NCBI GenBank assembly: GCA_947574505.1
Contig: CANPJW010000001.1
Location: 1 to 64,000 of the forward strand
DNA from: an uncultured Bacteroides sp.
GTDB lineage: Bacteria > Bacteroidota > Bacteroidia > Bacteroidales > Bacteroidaceae
DNA: 64,000 nucleotides
Direction of reading: 5' to 3'
Part shown: positions 42,501 through 51,238 of the stretch, piece by piece
How the letters are laid out: each line of letters opens with the position of its first letter
How positions within the stretch are numbered: position 1 is the first letter of the stretch
Notes under the pieces: model-generated
What the model saw: the letters and a program-made list of their open reading frames with translations, nothing else
Told to the model about the DNA's origin: nothing
Databases searched by the model: none
Made by a program: the position numbers and the translations under genes

Positions 42501-43436
42501 GGACGGATGAAGCGTTTCCATAAAGGAGCTTTCTATCTGTCGGAAAAACTGCAACTGGATATTATTCCGGTCATCCTTTACGGCAACTGCAAGATCATAG
42601 CCAAGGCACAGCCGTTCAATGTACGGAAAGGCATCATGCTGACAGAGATTCTACCGCGTATCCCAGCCAACGATGCTACGTACGGAACCACTTATCAGGA
42701 ACGTACCAAAAACATCTCCGCGCGGATGAAAAAAGAATATGCCCGTATCTGTCGGGAACAAAGCACAACGGACAATCCCGTCTTCTACGAAAATCTGGTA
42801 CAGAACTATATCTATAAAGGACCGGTAGAGGAATGGTACATACGCATCAAGGTGAAAATGGAAGATAACTACAGGTTATTCAACCAACTGGTTCCTGTCA
42901 AAGGACAGATTACAGATATCGGCTGCGGATTCGGACCGCTTTGCTATATGCTTTCCCAACTTTCCGAGGAACGGGAGATTACAGGGATTGATTATGATGA
43001 GGACAAGATAGCAGTAGCGCAACAGGGTTGGCTCCGCACTCCCCACCTGCAATTTGTATACGCCAATGCATTGGAATACCCTTTGCCGGAAAGTGACGCA
43101 TTCATACTGAATGATATCCTGCATTATATGAACTATGAGCACCAGCGGACCTTATTGCTCAGATGCATGGAGCAGTTGCGCCCGGAAGGAAAGCTGATTG
43201 TGCGGGACGGCAATGCCGCCAACACCCGGAAACACCGCCTCACCCGTTTCACGGAACTGCTGTCTACCGGCATTTTCAGTTTCAACAAGACGACAGAACA
43301 ACTTTGTTTCACATCCGAAGCGCAAATAAGGAGCATCGCGCAAGAAGGTGGGATGCAGCTGGAGATTTTACCTAATGACAGATATACCTCGAATACGATT
43401 TATATCTTCCAAAAAAACAAACCGGAACATGAGTAA
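39582..43436 (+). CDS. MMPL/RND exporter fused to PlsC-like acyltransferase and SAM methyltransferase
   Basis: A 1284-residue three-part protein. Residues 1 to about 840 are an MMPL/RND-type transporter with two sets of transmembrane helices (VLFYLSLSVCILFMALFAA; later LIIIIVFISLVF and FALWISYGRIELTLMSFLP) and two periplasmic domains. Residues about 880-1070 are a PlsC-like acyltransferase with HQSFID (HX4D, about 897-902) and FPEGTRTYDG (about 964). Residues about 1100-1284 are a class I methyltransferase with motif I ITDIGCGFGPLCY (about 1109). The transporter probably exports the polyene lipid, and the fused enzymes modify it on the inner face. The open frame runs through without a stop, so the fusion is real in this sequence. 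Confidence 0.9.
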   Translation: MTKFFVGLYNYFERHKVLFYLSLSVCILFMALFAAQVRFEENVTSFFPDTKDSQNAINVFENLKIKDKIMIMLSGKDGVADADSLIEAAETIKQDLQQQAEGTLIKEIFSKADENLINSVGDFVYDNLPLFLSDEAYQRLDTLLTAGNIAALMQKNYSNLISPAGFALKNYIMRDPLGLGSQTLKHLQDFQLEANYELINEHIFSRDGSTLLMFITPVFNTGSTGKNDKLIRLIENELQKAEKEHPQLVAEYFGGPSVGVYNARQIKKDTLVTSSIALIIIIVFISLVFKHKKSIPLIITPVLFGALFALCLIYFIKGGISAIAVGAGSAVMGIALSYSIHMLAHQNHVSSVQQLIKEIAYPLTVGSFTTIGAFFSLLFTSSNLLRDFGLFASLALIGTTLFCLVYLPHFLKGQAHVKQGAVLRFIEKLNAYPYEKNKGLVGGILVLTIICLFTSQNVRFNEDMMSLNYEPAHLKQSENKLAELFDKKEKTVLFVSTGKDMGDATGQYAETNRLLAQLKEEGKIKDYASAGQFLIPEEVQEARLKQWHNYWTPEKKARLRETIRTEAARYHFREHAFEPFFQWLDRPFQPLDYQNEITTRLLNEWQTSADSLTMLITQVRMNETDKEAVYPLFQPKEKVVIFDRGYFASQWVSAVNQDFYLILYISSFLIFFALWISYGRIELTLMSFLPMLVSWIIIVGLMGMLGIEFNIINIILSTFIFGIGDDFSIFIMDGLQNKYRTGRQLLNSHKTAIFFSAFTTVIGMGTLVFARHPALQSISLISILGMIAVVLVAYTLQPILFRFFITAPASKGLPPYTLTGLARTGGLFLLFFIGCLFLRLLIAVMTLLPIRKAYKKQVLCQLIHVTCKSLIHIATFVHKERINRTGETFKKPAILIANHQSFIDILVLLALTPKLVMVTNHWVWHSPFFGAIIRYADFYYVGDGYELYVERMRQKVKEGYSIAIFPEGTRTYDGRMKRFHKGAFYLSEKLQLDIIPVILYGNCKIIAKAQPFNVRKGIMLTEILPRIPANDATYGTTYQERTKNISARMKKEYARICREQSTTDNPVFYENLVQNYIYKGPVEEWYIRIKVKMEDNYRLFNQLVPVKGQITDIGCGFGPLCYMLSQLSEEREITGIDYDEDKIAVAQQGWLRTPHLQFVYANALEYPLPESDAFILNDILHYMNYEHQRTLLLRCMEQLRPEGKLIVRDGNAANTRKHRLTRFTELLSTGIFSFNKTTEQLCFTSEAQIRSIAQEGGMQLEILPNDRYTSNTIYIFQKNKPEHE

Positions 43437-44919
43437 GTACGATATCATCATCATAGGCAGCGGACTGGGCGGTCTGGAATGCGGAGCCATCTTGAGCAAA
43501 GAGGGCTACCACGTCTGTGTGCTGGAGAAGAATGAACTGTTTGGCGGCTGCTTCCAGACTTATCAACGCGGCGGGCACCGGATGGATACCGGCATTCACT
43601 ATATCGGCAGTCTGGATGAAGGACAAATCATGAATCAGTATTTCCGTTATTTCGGTATCATGGACAAGTTATCCATCAAACGGATGGATGAAGAAGTGTT
43701 CGACCGGATTTATTATAAAGACGCTATCTATGATTACGCCATGGGGCATGAACGGTTCATGGAAACCCTGTGCCACTCATTCCCCCATGAACGGGAGAAC
43801 TTAAAACGGTATGTGGCAGCTATCCGATCGGTGGGAAACCTGATCAGCACAGACCACCTGAAAAAAGGCCGCCTGTCCCAAGAAGGCATGGATTTCTTTG
43901 CCACCTCAGCAGCCGGGATGATAGCATCCGTTACCACGAACAGGGATTTACAGAATGTACTTGCCGCAACCTCCCTGCTCTATGGCGGGATCAAAAATAA
44001 ATCTACCTTCTATGAACACGCCATGATTAACAACTCTTATCTGGAGAGCGCCTATCGTTTCACGGAAGGAAGTATGCAAGTCAGTCTGGAATTAATCCAT
44101 ATCATACGTGCCAACGGCGGTACGGTGCTGAACCGGAAAGAAGTGACCCGTATCCTTGTCAAGGATGAAGCCATACAAGGAGTGGAAGTGAACCATGAAG
44201 AGATACTGGAAAGTACTTACGTCATATCCAACCTGCATCCGCAACTCACCTTATCCCTGCTGGATAAGAACCATTCCATCAAACCGGCTTTTGTGTCTCG
44301 CATCAAGTCACTGGAAAACAGTTACGGGATATTCACGCTGAATCTGATGATGAAAAAAGACTGTTGCCCCTATCAGAACCATAATATATACCTGCACGGC
44401 AATGAGGATGTATGGTATGAAAAAGAGATGCACAAAGGGAATACCCCCAGTTGCATGATCTCCATGCAAGTACCCCGCGGCAACAGCAAATTCACAGAGG
44501 TGGTTTCCATACTGACCCCCATGTATATGGATGAGGTCAGCAAATGGACGGATACGACCCCCGAACACCGTGGCGAGGCATACCGCCAGTTCAAAGAAGA
44601 AAAGACGGAACAGATCTTGCAGTTCCTGAGGCGGTTCGGATTTCACTGGAATCATTGCATTGAAAAGATCCATACCACGACTCCGCTGAGCTATCGGGAC
44701 TATACCGGAACCATAGACGGTTCGGCATACGGCATTGTCAAAAACTACCAGTATCCGCAAATCAGTTTTGTTTCCACACGCACCAAACTGAAGAATCTGT
44801 TCCTCACGGGGCAGAATCTGAATGTACACGGCGCTTTGGGCGTGACGCTGACAGCCATGCTCACTTGTTCGGAATTTGTAGGTCAGGAATATTTAGCAAA
44901 AAAAGTAGGCAATGCATAA
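43429..44919 (+). CDS. FAD-dependent oxidoreductase, phytoene desaturase/retinol saturase-like
   Basis: Flavoprotein of 496 residues. The dinucleotide-binding motif IIIGSGLGGLECGAILSKEG is at the N-terminus, followed by the GGCFQTYQRGGHRMDTGIHY block typical of CrtI/CrtN-like enzymes, and a C-terminal FAD motif (LFLTGQNLNVHGALGVTLTA). CrtI-like enzymes act on conjugated or isoprenoid chains, so it may desaturate, saturate or isomerise the polyene. The ATG at 43429 overlaps the exporter stop by 8 bp; a start at 43348 would lie deep in the exporter gene. Role in the cluster is inferred. Confidence 0.85.
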   Translation: MSKYDIIIIGSGLGGLECGAILSKEGYHVCVLEKNELFGGCFQTYQRGGHRMDTGIHYIGSLDEGQIMNQYFRYFGIMDKLSIKRMDEEVFDRIYYKDAIYDYAMGHERFMETLCHSFPHERENLKRYVAAIRSVGNLISTDHLKKGRLSQEGMDFFATSAAGMIASVTTNRDLQNVLAATSLLYGGIKNKSTFYEHAMINNSYLESAYRFTEGSMQVSLELIHIIRANGGTVLNRKEVTRILVKDEAIQGVEVNHEEILESTYVISNLHPQLTLSLLDKNHSIKPAFVSRIKSLENSYGIFTLNLMMKKDCCPYQNHNIYLHGNEDVWYEKEMHKGNTPSCMISMQVPRGNSKFTEVVSILTPMYMDEVSKWTDTTPEHRGEAYRQFKEEKTEQILQFLRRFGFHWNHCIEKIHTTTPLSYRDYTGTIDGSAYGIVKNYQYPQISFVSTRTKLKNLFLTGQNLNVHGALGVTLTAMLTCSEFVGQEYLAKKVGNA

Positions 44920-46576
44920 GATTTGGAAGAAAACAATAAAGTACGGGGGGATGGCCCTGTTGATTCTGATAGCGGCGATCATGATAGGCATGAGTTATCT
45001 CTATCTATCTGCCGATATGATGACTCCGCAATTTGCGTCTACCCCTGAAACGGATCGTGTGATACGGAAAGACAGCCTCCGGCAGTATGGCGGAAACTAC
45101 CTGCGGCACAGTGAGAGCGGACTTTGGGAACTGAAAGTCAGCGGACCTGCCTACGAAAGAGGCAAAGCCATCGGCCAACTGACTTCCGACTTACTTTATT
45201 TTCAGGAAAAAGTATTTGTGGATCAGATAAAAGAGATAGTCCCCTCTGAAAGTTATCTTAAATTCCTCCGTTTCTTCATTGTCCTTTTCAACCGGAATCT
45301 GGGGAAAAATGTGCCGGAAGAGTACCGGGACGAGATTTATGGCATCTCCCTCTCCTGCACCCATGAGTATGATTTCATCGGCACCCCCTACGAGCGTCAG
45401 TTGAATTACCACTCCGCCCACGACTTGGGACATGCCATGCAGGACTATATGCTGGTAGGATGCAGTTCATTTGCCTGCTGGGGTGAGAACAGTGCCGATT
45501 CTTCCCTTATCATCGGCCGTAATTTCGATTTCTACATGGGTGACGCCTTTGCACGCAACAAGCTCGTTTCGTTTTACCAACCCGAAAACGGATATCGCTT
45601 CGCATCCGTGGGATGGGCCGGAATGACCGGTGTCCTTTCCGGCATGAATGAAACGGGGCTGACTGTCACCATCAATGCCGCCAAATCGGATCTGCCTGCC
45701 GCATCCGCCACCCCTATTTCCATTCTGACCAGGGAAATATTGCAATATGCTTCTACCATTGAGGAAGCATACGCTATCGCCCGGAAACGGAAAACATTTG
45801 TCTCGGAGTCCATACTGGTGGGTTCGGCCAAGGACGGCAGAGCCGCAATTATCGAGAAATCGCCGGAGAAAATAGCCTTATTCACAGGAAACGGGCAGCA
45901 GATCATCTGTACCAACCACTACCAGTCGGAAACCTTCGGCCATGACAAACGGAACCTGGAAAACATAGAAACTTCGGACAGCCCCTACCGCTTTGCCCGC
46001 TTGCAGGAACTGCTGAAAGAAAACGCACCGATAGATGCCCCCAAAGCCGCCTCTATCCTGCGCAACCGGAAAGGAGTGGGAGAAGCGGAACTGGGCCTTG
46101 CCAATGAAATGGCCATCAACCAGTTCATCGCCCATCACTCCGTCATTTTCCAACCCGAGAAAAAACGGATGTGGGTATCCACCGCTCCCTGGCAATGCGG
46201 CAAGTACGTGGCATACGACCTGAACAGGATTTTCAGCGACTCCATCGATTTCAACCATGAAATCTATACCGAAAACCTGACAGTGCCTGCGGACTCCTTC
46301 CTGCAACAACAGGAATACCAACAGCTGATGACTTACAAAAGACTGGCTCCTGTACTACGGAAGCAGATTAAAAAGAAAGAACGGCTGGACGAACAGACCC
46401 TGCATGCCTTCCAACATGCCAACCCTCATTTCTTTTATGTGTACGAGTTGCTGGGAGATTACTATCATGCCACAGGACAGCAGGACAAAGCCCTGCGCAA
46501 TTGGAAGAAAGCCCTCTTGCTTCCTATCCCCAAGCGAAGTGAATCAGAACGTATAGAACATAAAATAAACAACTAA
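44912..46576 (+). CDS. C45-type Ntn-hydrolase / acyltransferase, membrane anchored
   Basis: A 554-residue protein with an N-terminal transmembrane anchor (MALLILIAAIMIGMSYLYL). The middle part resembles peptidase C45 / acyl-CoA:6-aminopenicillanate acyltransferases: MLVGCSSFACWG holds the likely nucleophile Cys184, then SLIIGRNFDFYMGD and GMTGVLSGMNETGLTVTINA. Such proteins cut themselves before the Cys to free the nucleophile. A C-terminal helical part (about 470-550) has a TPR-like look (ELLGDYYHATGQQDKALRNW). It overlaps the oxidoreductase by 8 bp. In the cluster it could form or cut an amide or ester between the polyene acid and a head group; this is inferred. Confidence 0.8.
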   Translation: MHKIWKKTIKYGGMALLILIAAIMIGMSYLYLSADMMTPQFASTPETDRVIRKDSLRQYGGNYLRHSESGLWELKVSGPAYERGKAIGQLTSDLLYFQEKVFVDQIKEIVPSESYLKFLRFFIVLFNRNLGKNVPEEYRDEIYGISLSCTHEYDFIGTPYERQLNYHSAHDLGHAMQDYMLVGCSSFACWGENSADSSLIIGRNFDFYMGDAFARNKLVSFYQPENGYRFASVGWAGMTGVLSGMNETGLTVTINAAKSDLPAASATPISILTREILQYASTIEEAYAIARKRKTFVSESILVGSAKDGRAAIIEKSPEKIALFTGNGQQIICTNHYQSETFGHDKRNLENIETSDSPYRFARLQELLKENAPIDAPKAASILRNRKGVGEAELGLANEMAINQFIAHHSVIFQPEKKRMWVSTAPWQCGKYVAYDLNRIFSDSIDFNHEIYTENLTVPADSFLQQQEYQQLMTYKRLAPVLRKQIKKKERLDEQTLHAFQHANPHFFYVYELLGDYYHATGQQDKALRNWKKALLLPIPKRSESERIEHKINN

Positions 46577-46577
46577 A

Positions 46578-47873
46578 ATGAATAAGAATCCGGAAATACA
46601 ATTCCGCTCCCCTGAAGAAATCAAAGCCTATCAGGAAAGCCGGCTGGCTGAGGAACTGCTTTATTTGCAGAATCATTCACGATTCTACCAACATCTGTTC
46701 CAAGCATATCACATCGATATACAACAGATAAAAACCATAGAAGACTTGCAACAAATACCTGTCACGACCAAGACAGACCTGCAACTTCATAATGAAGATT
46801 TTATTTGCGTGAGCCGCGATGAAATTATTGACTATGTCACCACTTCGGGAACCTTGGGCGACCCCGTCACTTTCGTATTGACTTCCGAGGACCTTGACCG
46901 GCTGGCCTACAACGAATATCTGTCATTCACCACCACCGGATGCAGCAGACAGGATATACTACAACTGATGACCACCATAGACAGACGTTTCATGGCGGGC
47001 CTCGCCTACTATATGGGAGCCCGTGAGCTGGGCATGGGGGTAGCCCGTGTGGGAAACGGCATTCCCGAACTGCAATGGGACACTATCCGGCGCATCCATC
47101 CCACTTGCGGCATGGTAGTCCCTTCCTTTCTGATCAAACTGATTGAATTTGCCGAAAAGAACCATATTGATTACCATCACTGCTCCATGCAGAAATGTGT
47201 ATGCATAGGCGAAGCACTCCGCAATCCCGATTTCACCCTGAACACACTGGGTAAACGGATACACGAGAAATGGGATTCCCTGCAACTTTACTCCACCTAC
47301 GCATCTACCGAAATGCAATCCTCGTTTACCGAATGTAATGAATTTCACGGTGGCCACCTCCAGCCGGAACTGATTATCGTAGAGTTTCTGGATGATAACA
47401 ACCAACCTGTAAAAGAAGGGGAAGCAGGCGAAGTGACCATTACGACTTTGGGAGTAAGAGGAATGCCGCTGCTCCGCTTCAAGACCGGAGATATCTGTTA
47501 CCATTATACCGAACCTTGTGCCTGCGGACGTAACACCATCCGTCTCAGCTCCATACTGGGCCGTAAAGGACAAATGATAAAATATAAAGGTACGACCCTT
47601 TACCCACCCGCTTTATTCGATATTCTGGATAACATCCCCCATATCAAGAATTACATTGTAGAGGTTTATACCAATGAACTGGGAACGGATGAAATACTGA
47701 TCCGCATCGGAAGTGAAAACCGCAGCGAAGCCTTCGCTAAAGAAATCAAAGACCTGTTCCGTTCCAAAGTACGGGTGGCTCCGAGTATCAATTTTGAATC
47801 GGCAGAGTATATCGCGAAAATACAAATGCCGCCCATGAGTCGAAAAATAGTTAAATTTATTGATTTGAGATAA
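46578..47873 (+). CDS. Adenylate-forming ligase, phenylacetate-CoA ligase (PaaK)-like
   Basis: Aryl-acid activating enzyme of 431 residues, last gene of the third APE unit, one base after the C45 gene. The ATP-binding loop is VTTSGTLGDPVTFVLT, followed by the A5-like YASTEMQSSF and the A7-like LRFKTGDICYHYTEPCACGR, with the two Cys of the Zn-like PaaK site. The C-terminal mini-domain begins near LGRKGQMIKYKGTTLYPPAL. It would activate 4-coumarate (from the ammonia-lyase) and load it on an ACP or CoA. Substrate is inferred from the cluster; the family is clear. Confidence 0.88.
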   Translation: MNKNPEIQFRSPEEIKAYQESRLAEELLYLQNHSRFYQHLFQAYHIDIQQIKTIEDLQQIPVTTKTDLQLHNEDFICVSRDEIIDYVTTSGTLGDPVTFVLTSEDLDRLAYNEYLSFTTTGCSRQDILQLMTTIDRRFMAGLAYYMGARELGMGVARVGNGIPELQWDTIRRIHPTCGMVVPSFLIKLIEFAEKNHIDYHHCSMQKCVCIGEALRNPDFTLNTLGKRIHEKWDSLQLYSTYASTEMQSSFTECNEFHGGHLQPELIIVEFLDDNNQPVKEGEAGEVTITTLGVRGMPLLRFKTGDICYHYTEPCACGRNTIRLSSILGRKGQMIKYKGTTLYPPALFDILDNIPHIKNYIVEVYTNELGTDEILIRIGSENRSEAFAKEIKDLFRSKVRVAPSINFESAEYIAKIQMPPMSRKIVKFIDLR

Positions 47874-47881
47874 TATTTTTC

Positions 47882-47889
47882 TACCTTTG
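47882..47889 (+). promoter_or_regulatory. Promoter of the small exported protein gene
   Basis: -7 box TACCTTTG with ATTG (47859-47862) 19 bp upstream as a -33 element, a good Bacteroides arrangement, directly after the ligase stop. Confidence 0.65.
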
Positions 47890-47923
47890 GCAGCAGCAAA
47901 ACAACACTTAAAAAAGAACTAAT

Positions 47924-48499
47924 ATGAAACAGTTACTCGTTTTATTGTTCCTTGTAAGCAGCATGGCTTGCTTCGGGCAAAACAAAGACGCATTGAAAGA
48001 CATCTCTTCCGTGACATTTTATGGCATAGACTTTACCCGTGCCAAAGTGTACGGAGCAAAAGAAGGCCCCATGCAGTTCAAATATACTTTTGATGACATC
48101 AACAAGCTTTTCATCACTGAGCCGAAGAAGTATGATATTGGCAAAAGACTGGGTGTCAATGTAGAAGTAACCTCATTGGAGGCAGTAAACGATGCCAACA
48201 AGACCATCAATCCCGATGAGATCATGACGACCAACAGCGGATACACTCTGGATGAAAAACAGATAGAAGAAGTCATCAAGACACTTCCCATCCTCTCTCA
48301 AGAAGAAAAAACAGGATTGATTATGATTGCCATGCTTTTAAACAAGGCTGATGCAAGAGCGACCTATCAAATTGTATTCTTCAACACGAAAACCCGTGAG
48401 ATTCTGTATAGCGCACCGACTAACGGCAAAGCACGCGGTTTCGGACTACGCAATTATTGGGCAGGTTCCGTACACAGCGCCATGAAGAAACTAGACTAA
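47924..48499 (+). CDS. Small exported protein of unknown function
   Basis: A 191-residue protein with a Sec signal peptide (MKQLLVLLFLVSSMACFGQ). The mature part is mixed alpha/beta (VTFYGIDFTRAKVYGAKEGP; EEKTGLIMIAMLLNKADARA; FGLRNYWAGSVHSAMKKL). I do not recognise a domain. It has its own promoter and follows the APE cluster by 50 bp, so it may or may not be part of the pathway. A long inverted repeat separates it from the convergent histidine kinase gene. Confidence 0.8.
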   Translation: MKQLLVLLFLVSSMACFGQNKDALKDISSVTFYGIDFTRAKVYGAKEGPMQFKYTFDDINKLFITEPKKYDIGKRLGVNVEVTSLEAVNDANKTINPDEIMTTNSGYTLDEKQIEEVIKTLPILSQEEKTGLIMIAMLLNKADARATYQIVFFNTKTREILYSAPTNGKARGFGLRNYWAGSVHSAMKKLD

Positions 48500-48516
48500 C
48501 ATATAATCCCGGTTCA

Positions 48517-48589
48517 CTGTAGGGGTGAAATGCTCCCACCCGATACCACAAAATCAATGTATCCGGATGAACTCAATTCACCCCTACAG
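48517..48589. terminator. Long-loop inverted repeat between convergent genes
   Basis: CTGTAGGGGTGAA (48517-48529) and TTCACCCCTACAG (48577-48589) are perfect 13-bp inverted copies with a 47-nt spacer. It lies between converging genes and could end transcription from both sides, or be a small palindromic repeat element. Confidence 0.6.
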
Positions 48590-48616
48590 CTATAAACCTT
48601 TATTAATCAAACCCCT

Positions 48617-51040
48617 CTACGGTACCAGAATACTACCAGCCATTTCCTGATAAGGATAAGTAAACCAAAAGCAAGAGCCTTCTCCTTCTTCTGACTCCAC
48701 ACCGATAGTTCCACCCATCTGTTCCACCAGACTCTTACAAATAGACAAGCCAAGTCCCGTACCATGAACAAAACTGTTCAGTTTCACAAAACGGTCAAAT
48801 ACTGTTTTTATCTTATTCTTCGGGATTCCCATTCCTGTATCACGAACATAAAACCGCAGATACCCATCTGTCTGCCTATAATATCCTAACGTTATGCTGC
48901 CCGAAAAAGTGAACTTCAAAGCGTTATTAATGAAATTGGAAATGACTTGATTCAAACGATTCTTGTCTGCCCATACATGACATCCGGGCAAGCATTCTTC
49001 AAACACCAGCTCCACACCGGCCGGCACTTTCATGCGTAAAGAACGGATAATCTCACTGCAAAGCAGATTGACATCCGTATCACTCTTGACAAATTCAAAA
49101 GCTCCCGACTCCATCTTCGATAAATCAAGAATATCTGAAATAAGCTGAAGAAGCAACTCCGTATTCTCCTGTACAATAGCCATGTACTGCTTGCGGTCCT
49201 TCATATCTTCCGTTTCCGTTAAAAGGCTGGAAAACCCCACTATAGCATTCAGCGGAGTGCGGATCTCATGACTCATATTAGCCAGAAAAGCGGATTTCAA
49301 ACGATCCAGCTCTTCCGCTTTATCTCTTGCCGCTATCAACTTCCGCTCCGTTTCTTTCAGTTCAGTTATGTCATAATTGACACAAACCATATCAATAATC
49401 CCGTCTTCCGGACGAAAATCGCGTACCATTACATTGACTCTTGTCCATGTATACGTGCCATCTTCACGTAATATACGCACATCACGCCTCAGATGGCTGG
49501 CTTCCCGTATCAATACCTGATCAAAGAAGCGAAGCATCATCCTGCGATCATCCGGATGAAAATGAGAATGCACTTTGATAATCTCATTCAATGGAGTTCC
49601 TTCTTTCTCACCTACATTCCGATACCAGCTATTCACAGCATAGCCATCACATTTCAAGGCATTAAAATGGGCATATCCTACTTTGGCATAGTTACCAATC
49701 AATGTGAAAAACTCCTCAAAGTCCTGTATTTTGCTATATGCATTTGTTGTTTCCGTATTATCAATATTGATCAACAATATATTTATCAGATTGCCCAAAG
49801 CATCATAAAGTGGAGCGAATTTCGAGATCAAACTGATAGTACCGGTACGAGAAGTAGAATAATAGCCGTCCAAACGGTCGAAATCATAATTAAACGACAT
49901 ATCAATAGGTGCTCCTGCTTTCAACTTATCTTTCAATCCCTGCGGCAGCAAAGGATTATCAAATAAATTCAATCCTATCACATCCTCCTTATGCCGGAGA
50001 CCGAAGATTTCCATCTCCTTGTCATTCAAATCTGTCATAAACCCATCCTTATCATACAACTCGATACCAGCAGGAAGATTCTTATAAATATTCTGCAAAT
50101 AAGCTTTTTCCAGCCGGGCTTCAGATTCAGAGCGTCTCAATTCCATACAAATACTGATAATATTACCCAAAGAGACAAACCATTGATAATCCTCATTGCA
50201 CCAATTCCGGTGCTCACGCACCATATCCACCCCTATATACCCCCACACTCCGTCTTTTGAGTTCAAAGGCACCACCATAGTAGATTTCACTCCATATTCC
50301 TCTAATCTACGCTTATCCGCCCCGGCTGAATCAGGAAGCAAATTTAATGTAAAAAGAATGATTGGATCACCAGCCAATATCTGTCCTGTCCACCAGGAGG
50401 CATAATCAATAGAAGATTCCGACAATAAAACCTTACGTTCTTTTATACCCTCCACTGCTATTTCATAGGTACAGACTTCCGTATGCAATTTCCTGTCCAA
50501 TTCAAAAATATAAGTACGATCTGCTTGAAATTGGCGCAATACCTCCTTTAAAATCTTATTGATAACCAAGGTAATATCATCAGAATGCAAAAAATCAAGC
50601 AATGACTTGGAAATGCCGTTCAAACGAGATAATAAAGAGTTCAACCGGTCTACCGTCTGCTCCTGCATATTCATCCGTTGCCGGGAAATACATTGCAACA
50701 TACCCATGACGCGGACATGACCTTCTTTGGTAATACGCTTCTCACCGACCTTGGTACTGACCCACATCATCCCATATTTGGAATGTATCGGAAAAACCTG
50801 CTCATAAATCTCCATCATCCGGAAAGAGCGAAATTCCTCCAAAATACGCTCCCGATAATTCTCACAAATCAGATTCGCGAAATCTTTAGCAGAAATCTTA
50901 TTCCCTTCTATTCCTAACAAATCGGCTACAAACTCAGAACAATAGTAAACTCCTTCATCAAAGTCCACCTCCCACCATCCTATGCGTGCCATTGATACAA
51001 GCTGCTGCAACCTTGCATCATTCTCTTGAATCTTCCCCAT
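48617..51040 (-). CDS. Cytoplasmic PAS/GAF sensor histidine kinase
   Basis: Soluble sensor kinase of about 807 residues; no transmembrane segment is seen. In order: a PAS domain ([20 protein letters not shown]), a GAF domain (about residues 145-310; [16 protein letters not shown]), two further PAS domains (about 320-570; [17 protein letters not shown]), then HisKA with the phospho-acceptor in [14 protein letters not shown] (about 590) and an HATPase domain ([30 protein letters not shown]). There is no receiver domain, so a separate response regulator is needed; none lies next to it. The ATG at 51040 has AAAGG upstream (minus strand) and is preferred over 51079. Confidence 0.9.
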   Translation of the reverse strand: MGKIQENDARLQQLVSMARIGWWEVDFDEGVYYCSEFVADLLGIEGNKISAKDFANLICENYRERILEEFRSFRMMEIYEQVFPIHSKYGMMWVSTKVGEKRITKEGHVRVMGMLQCISRQRMNMQEQTVDRLNSLLSRLNGISKSLLDFLHSDDITLVINKILKEVLRQFQADRTYIFELDRKLHTEVCTYEIAVEGIKERKVLLSESSIDYASWWTGQILAGDPIILFTLNLLPDSAGADKRRLEEYGVKSTMVVPLNSKDGVWGYIGVDMVREHRNWCNEDYQWFVSLGNIISICMELRRSESEARLEKAYLQNIYKNLPAGIELYDKDGFMTDLNDKEMEIFGLRHKEDVIGLNLFDNPLLPQGLKDKLKAGAPIDMSFNYDFDRLDGYYSTSRTGTISLISKFAPLYDALGNLINILLINIDNTETTNAYSKIQDFEEFFTLIGNYAKVGYAHFNALKCDGYAVNSWYRNVGEKEGTPLNEIIKVHSHFHPDDRRMMLRFFDQVLIREASHLRRDVRILREDGTYTWTRVNVMVRDFRPEDGIIDMVCVNYDITELKETERKLIAARDKAEELDRLKSAFLANMSHEIRTPLNAIVGFSSLLTETEDMKDRKQYMAIVQENTELLLQLISDILDLSKMESGAFEFVKSDTDVNLLCSEIIRSLRMKVPAGVELVFEECLPGCHVWADKNRLNQVISNFINNALKFTFSGSITLGYYRQTDGYLRFYVRDTGMGIPKNKIKTVFDRFVKLNSFVHGTGLGLSICKSLVEQMGGTIGVESEEGEGSCFWFTYPYQEMAGSILVP

Positions 51041-51238
51041 ATACAAGCTACCTTTTAATTTATGCACCAAGATAATCATTATCTGTCAATACCAAATACT
51101 TAAACATGAAAAAATAAACACCGGCAATAAATAATCAATGCCCGAAATCTATTTTAACGCAGTTCACTTGCAAATAAACAGCGAACTGTGTATTTTCGTA
51201 AAAGAACTACATTACAAACCTTACAAATTCGTATAACC

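Noticed and set aside
21860..47873. Flexirubin (dialkylresorcinol) cluster
   Set aside because: No DarA/DarB-type resorcinol-forming enzymes are seen in the window; three KS plus a Cys-less KS fit a plain aryl polyene.
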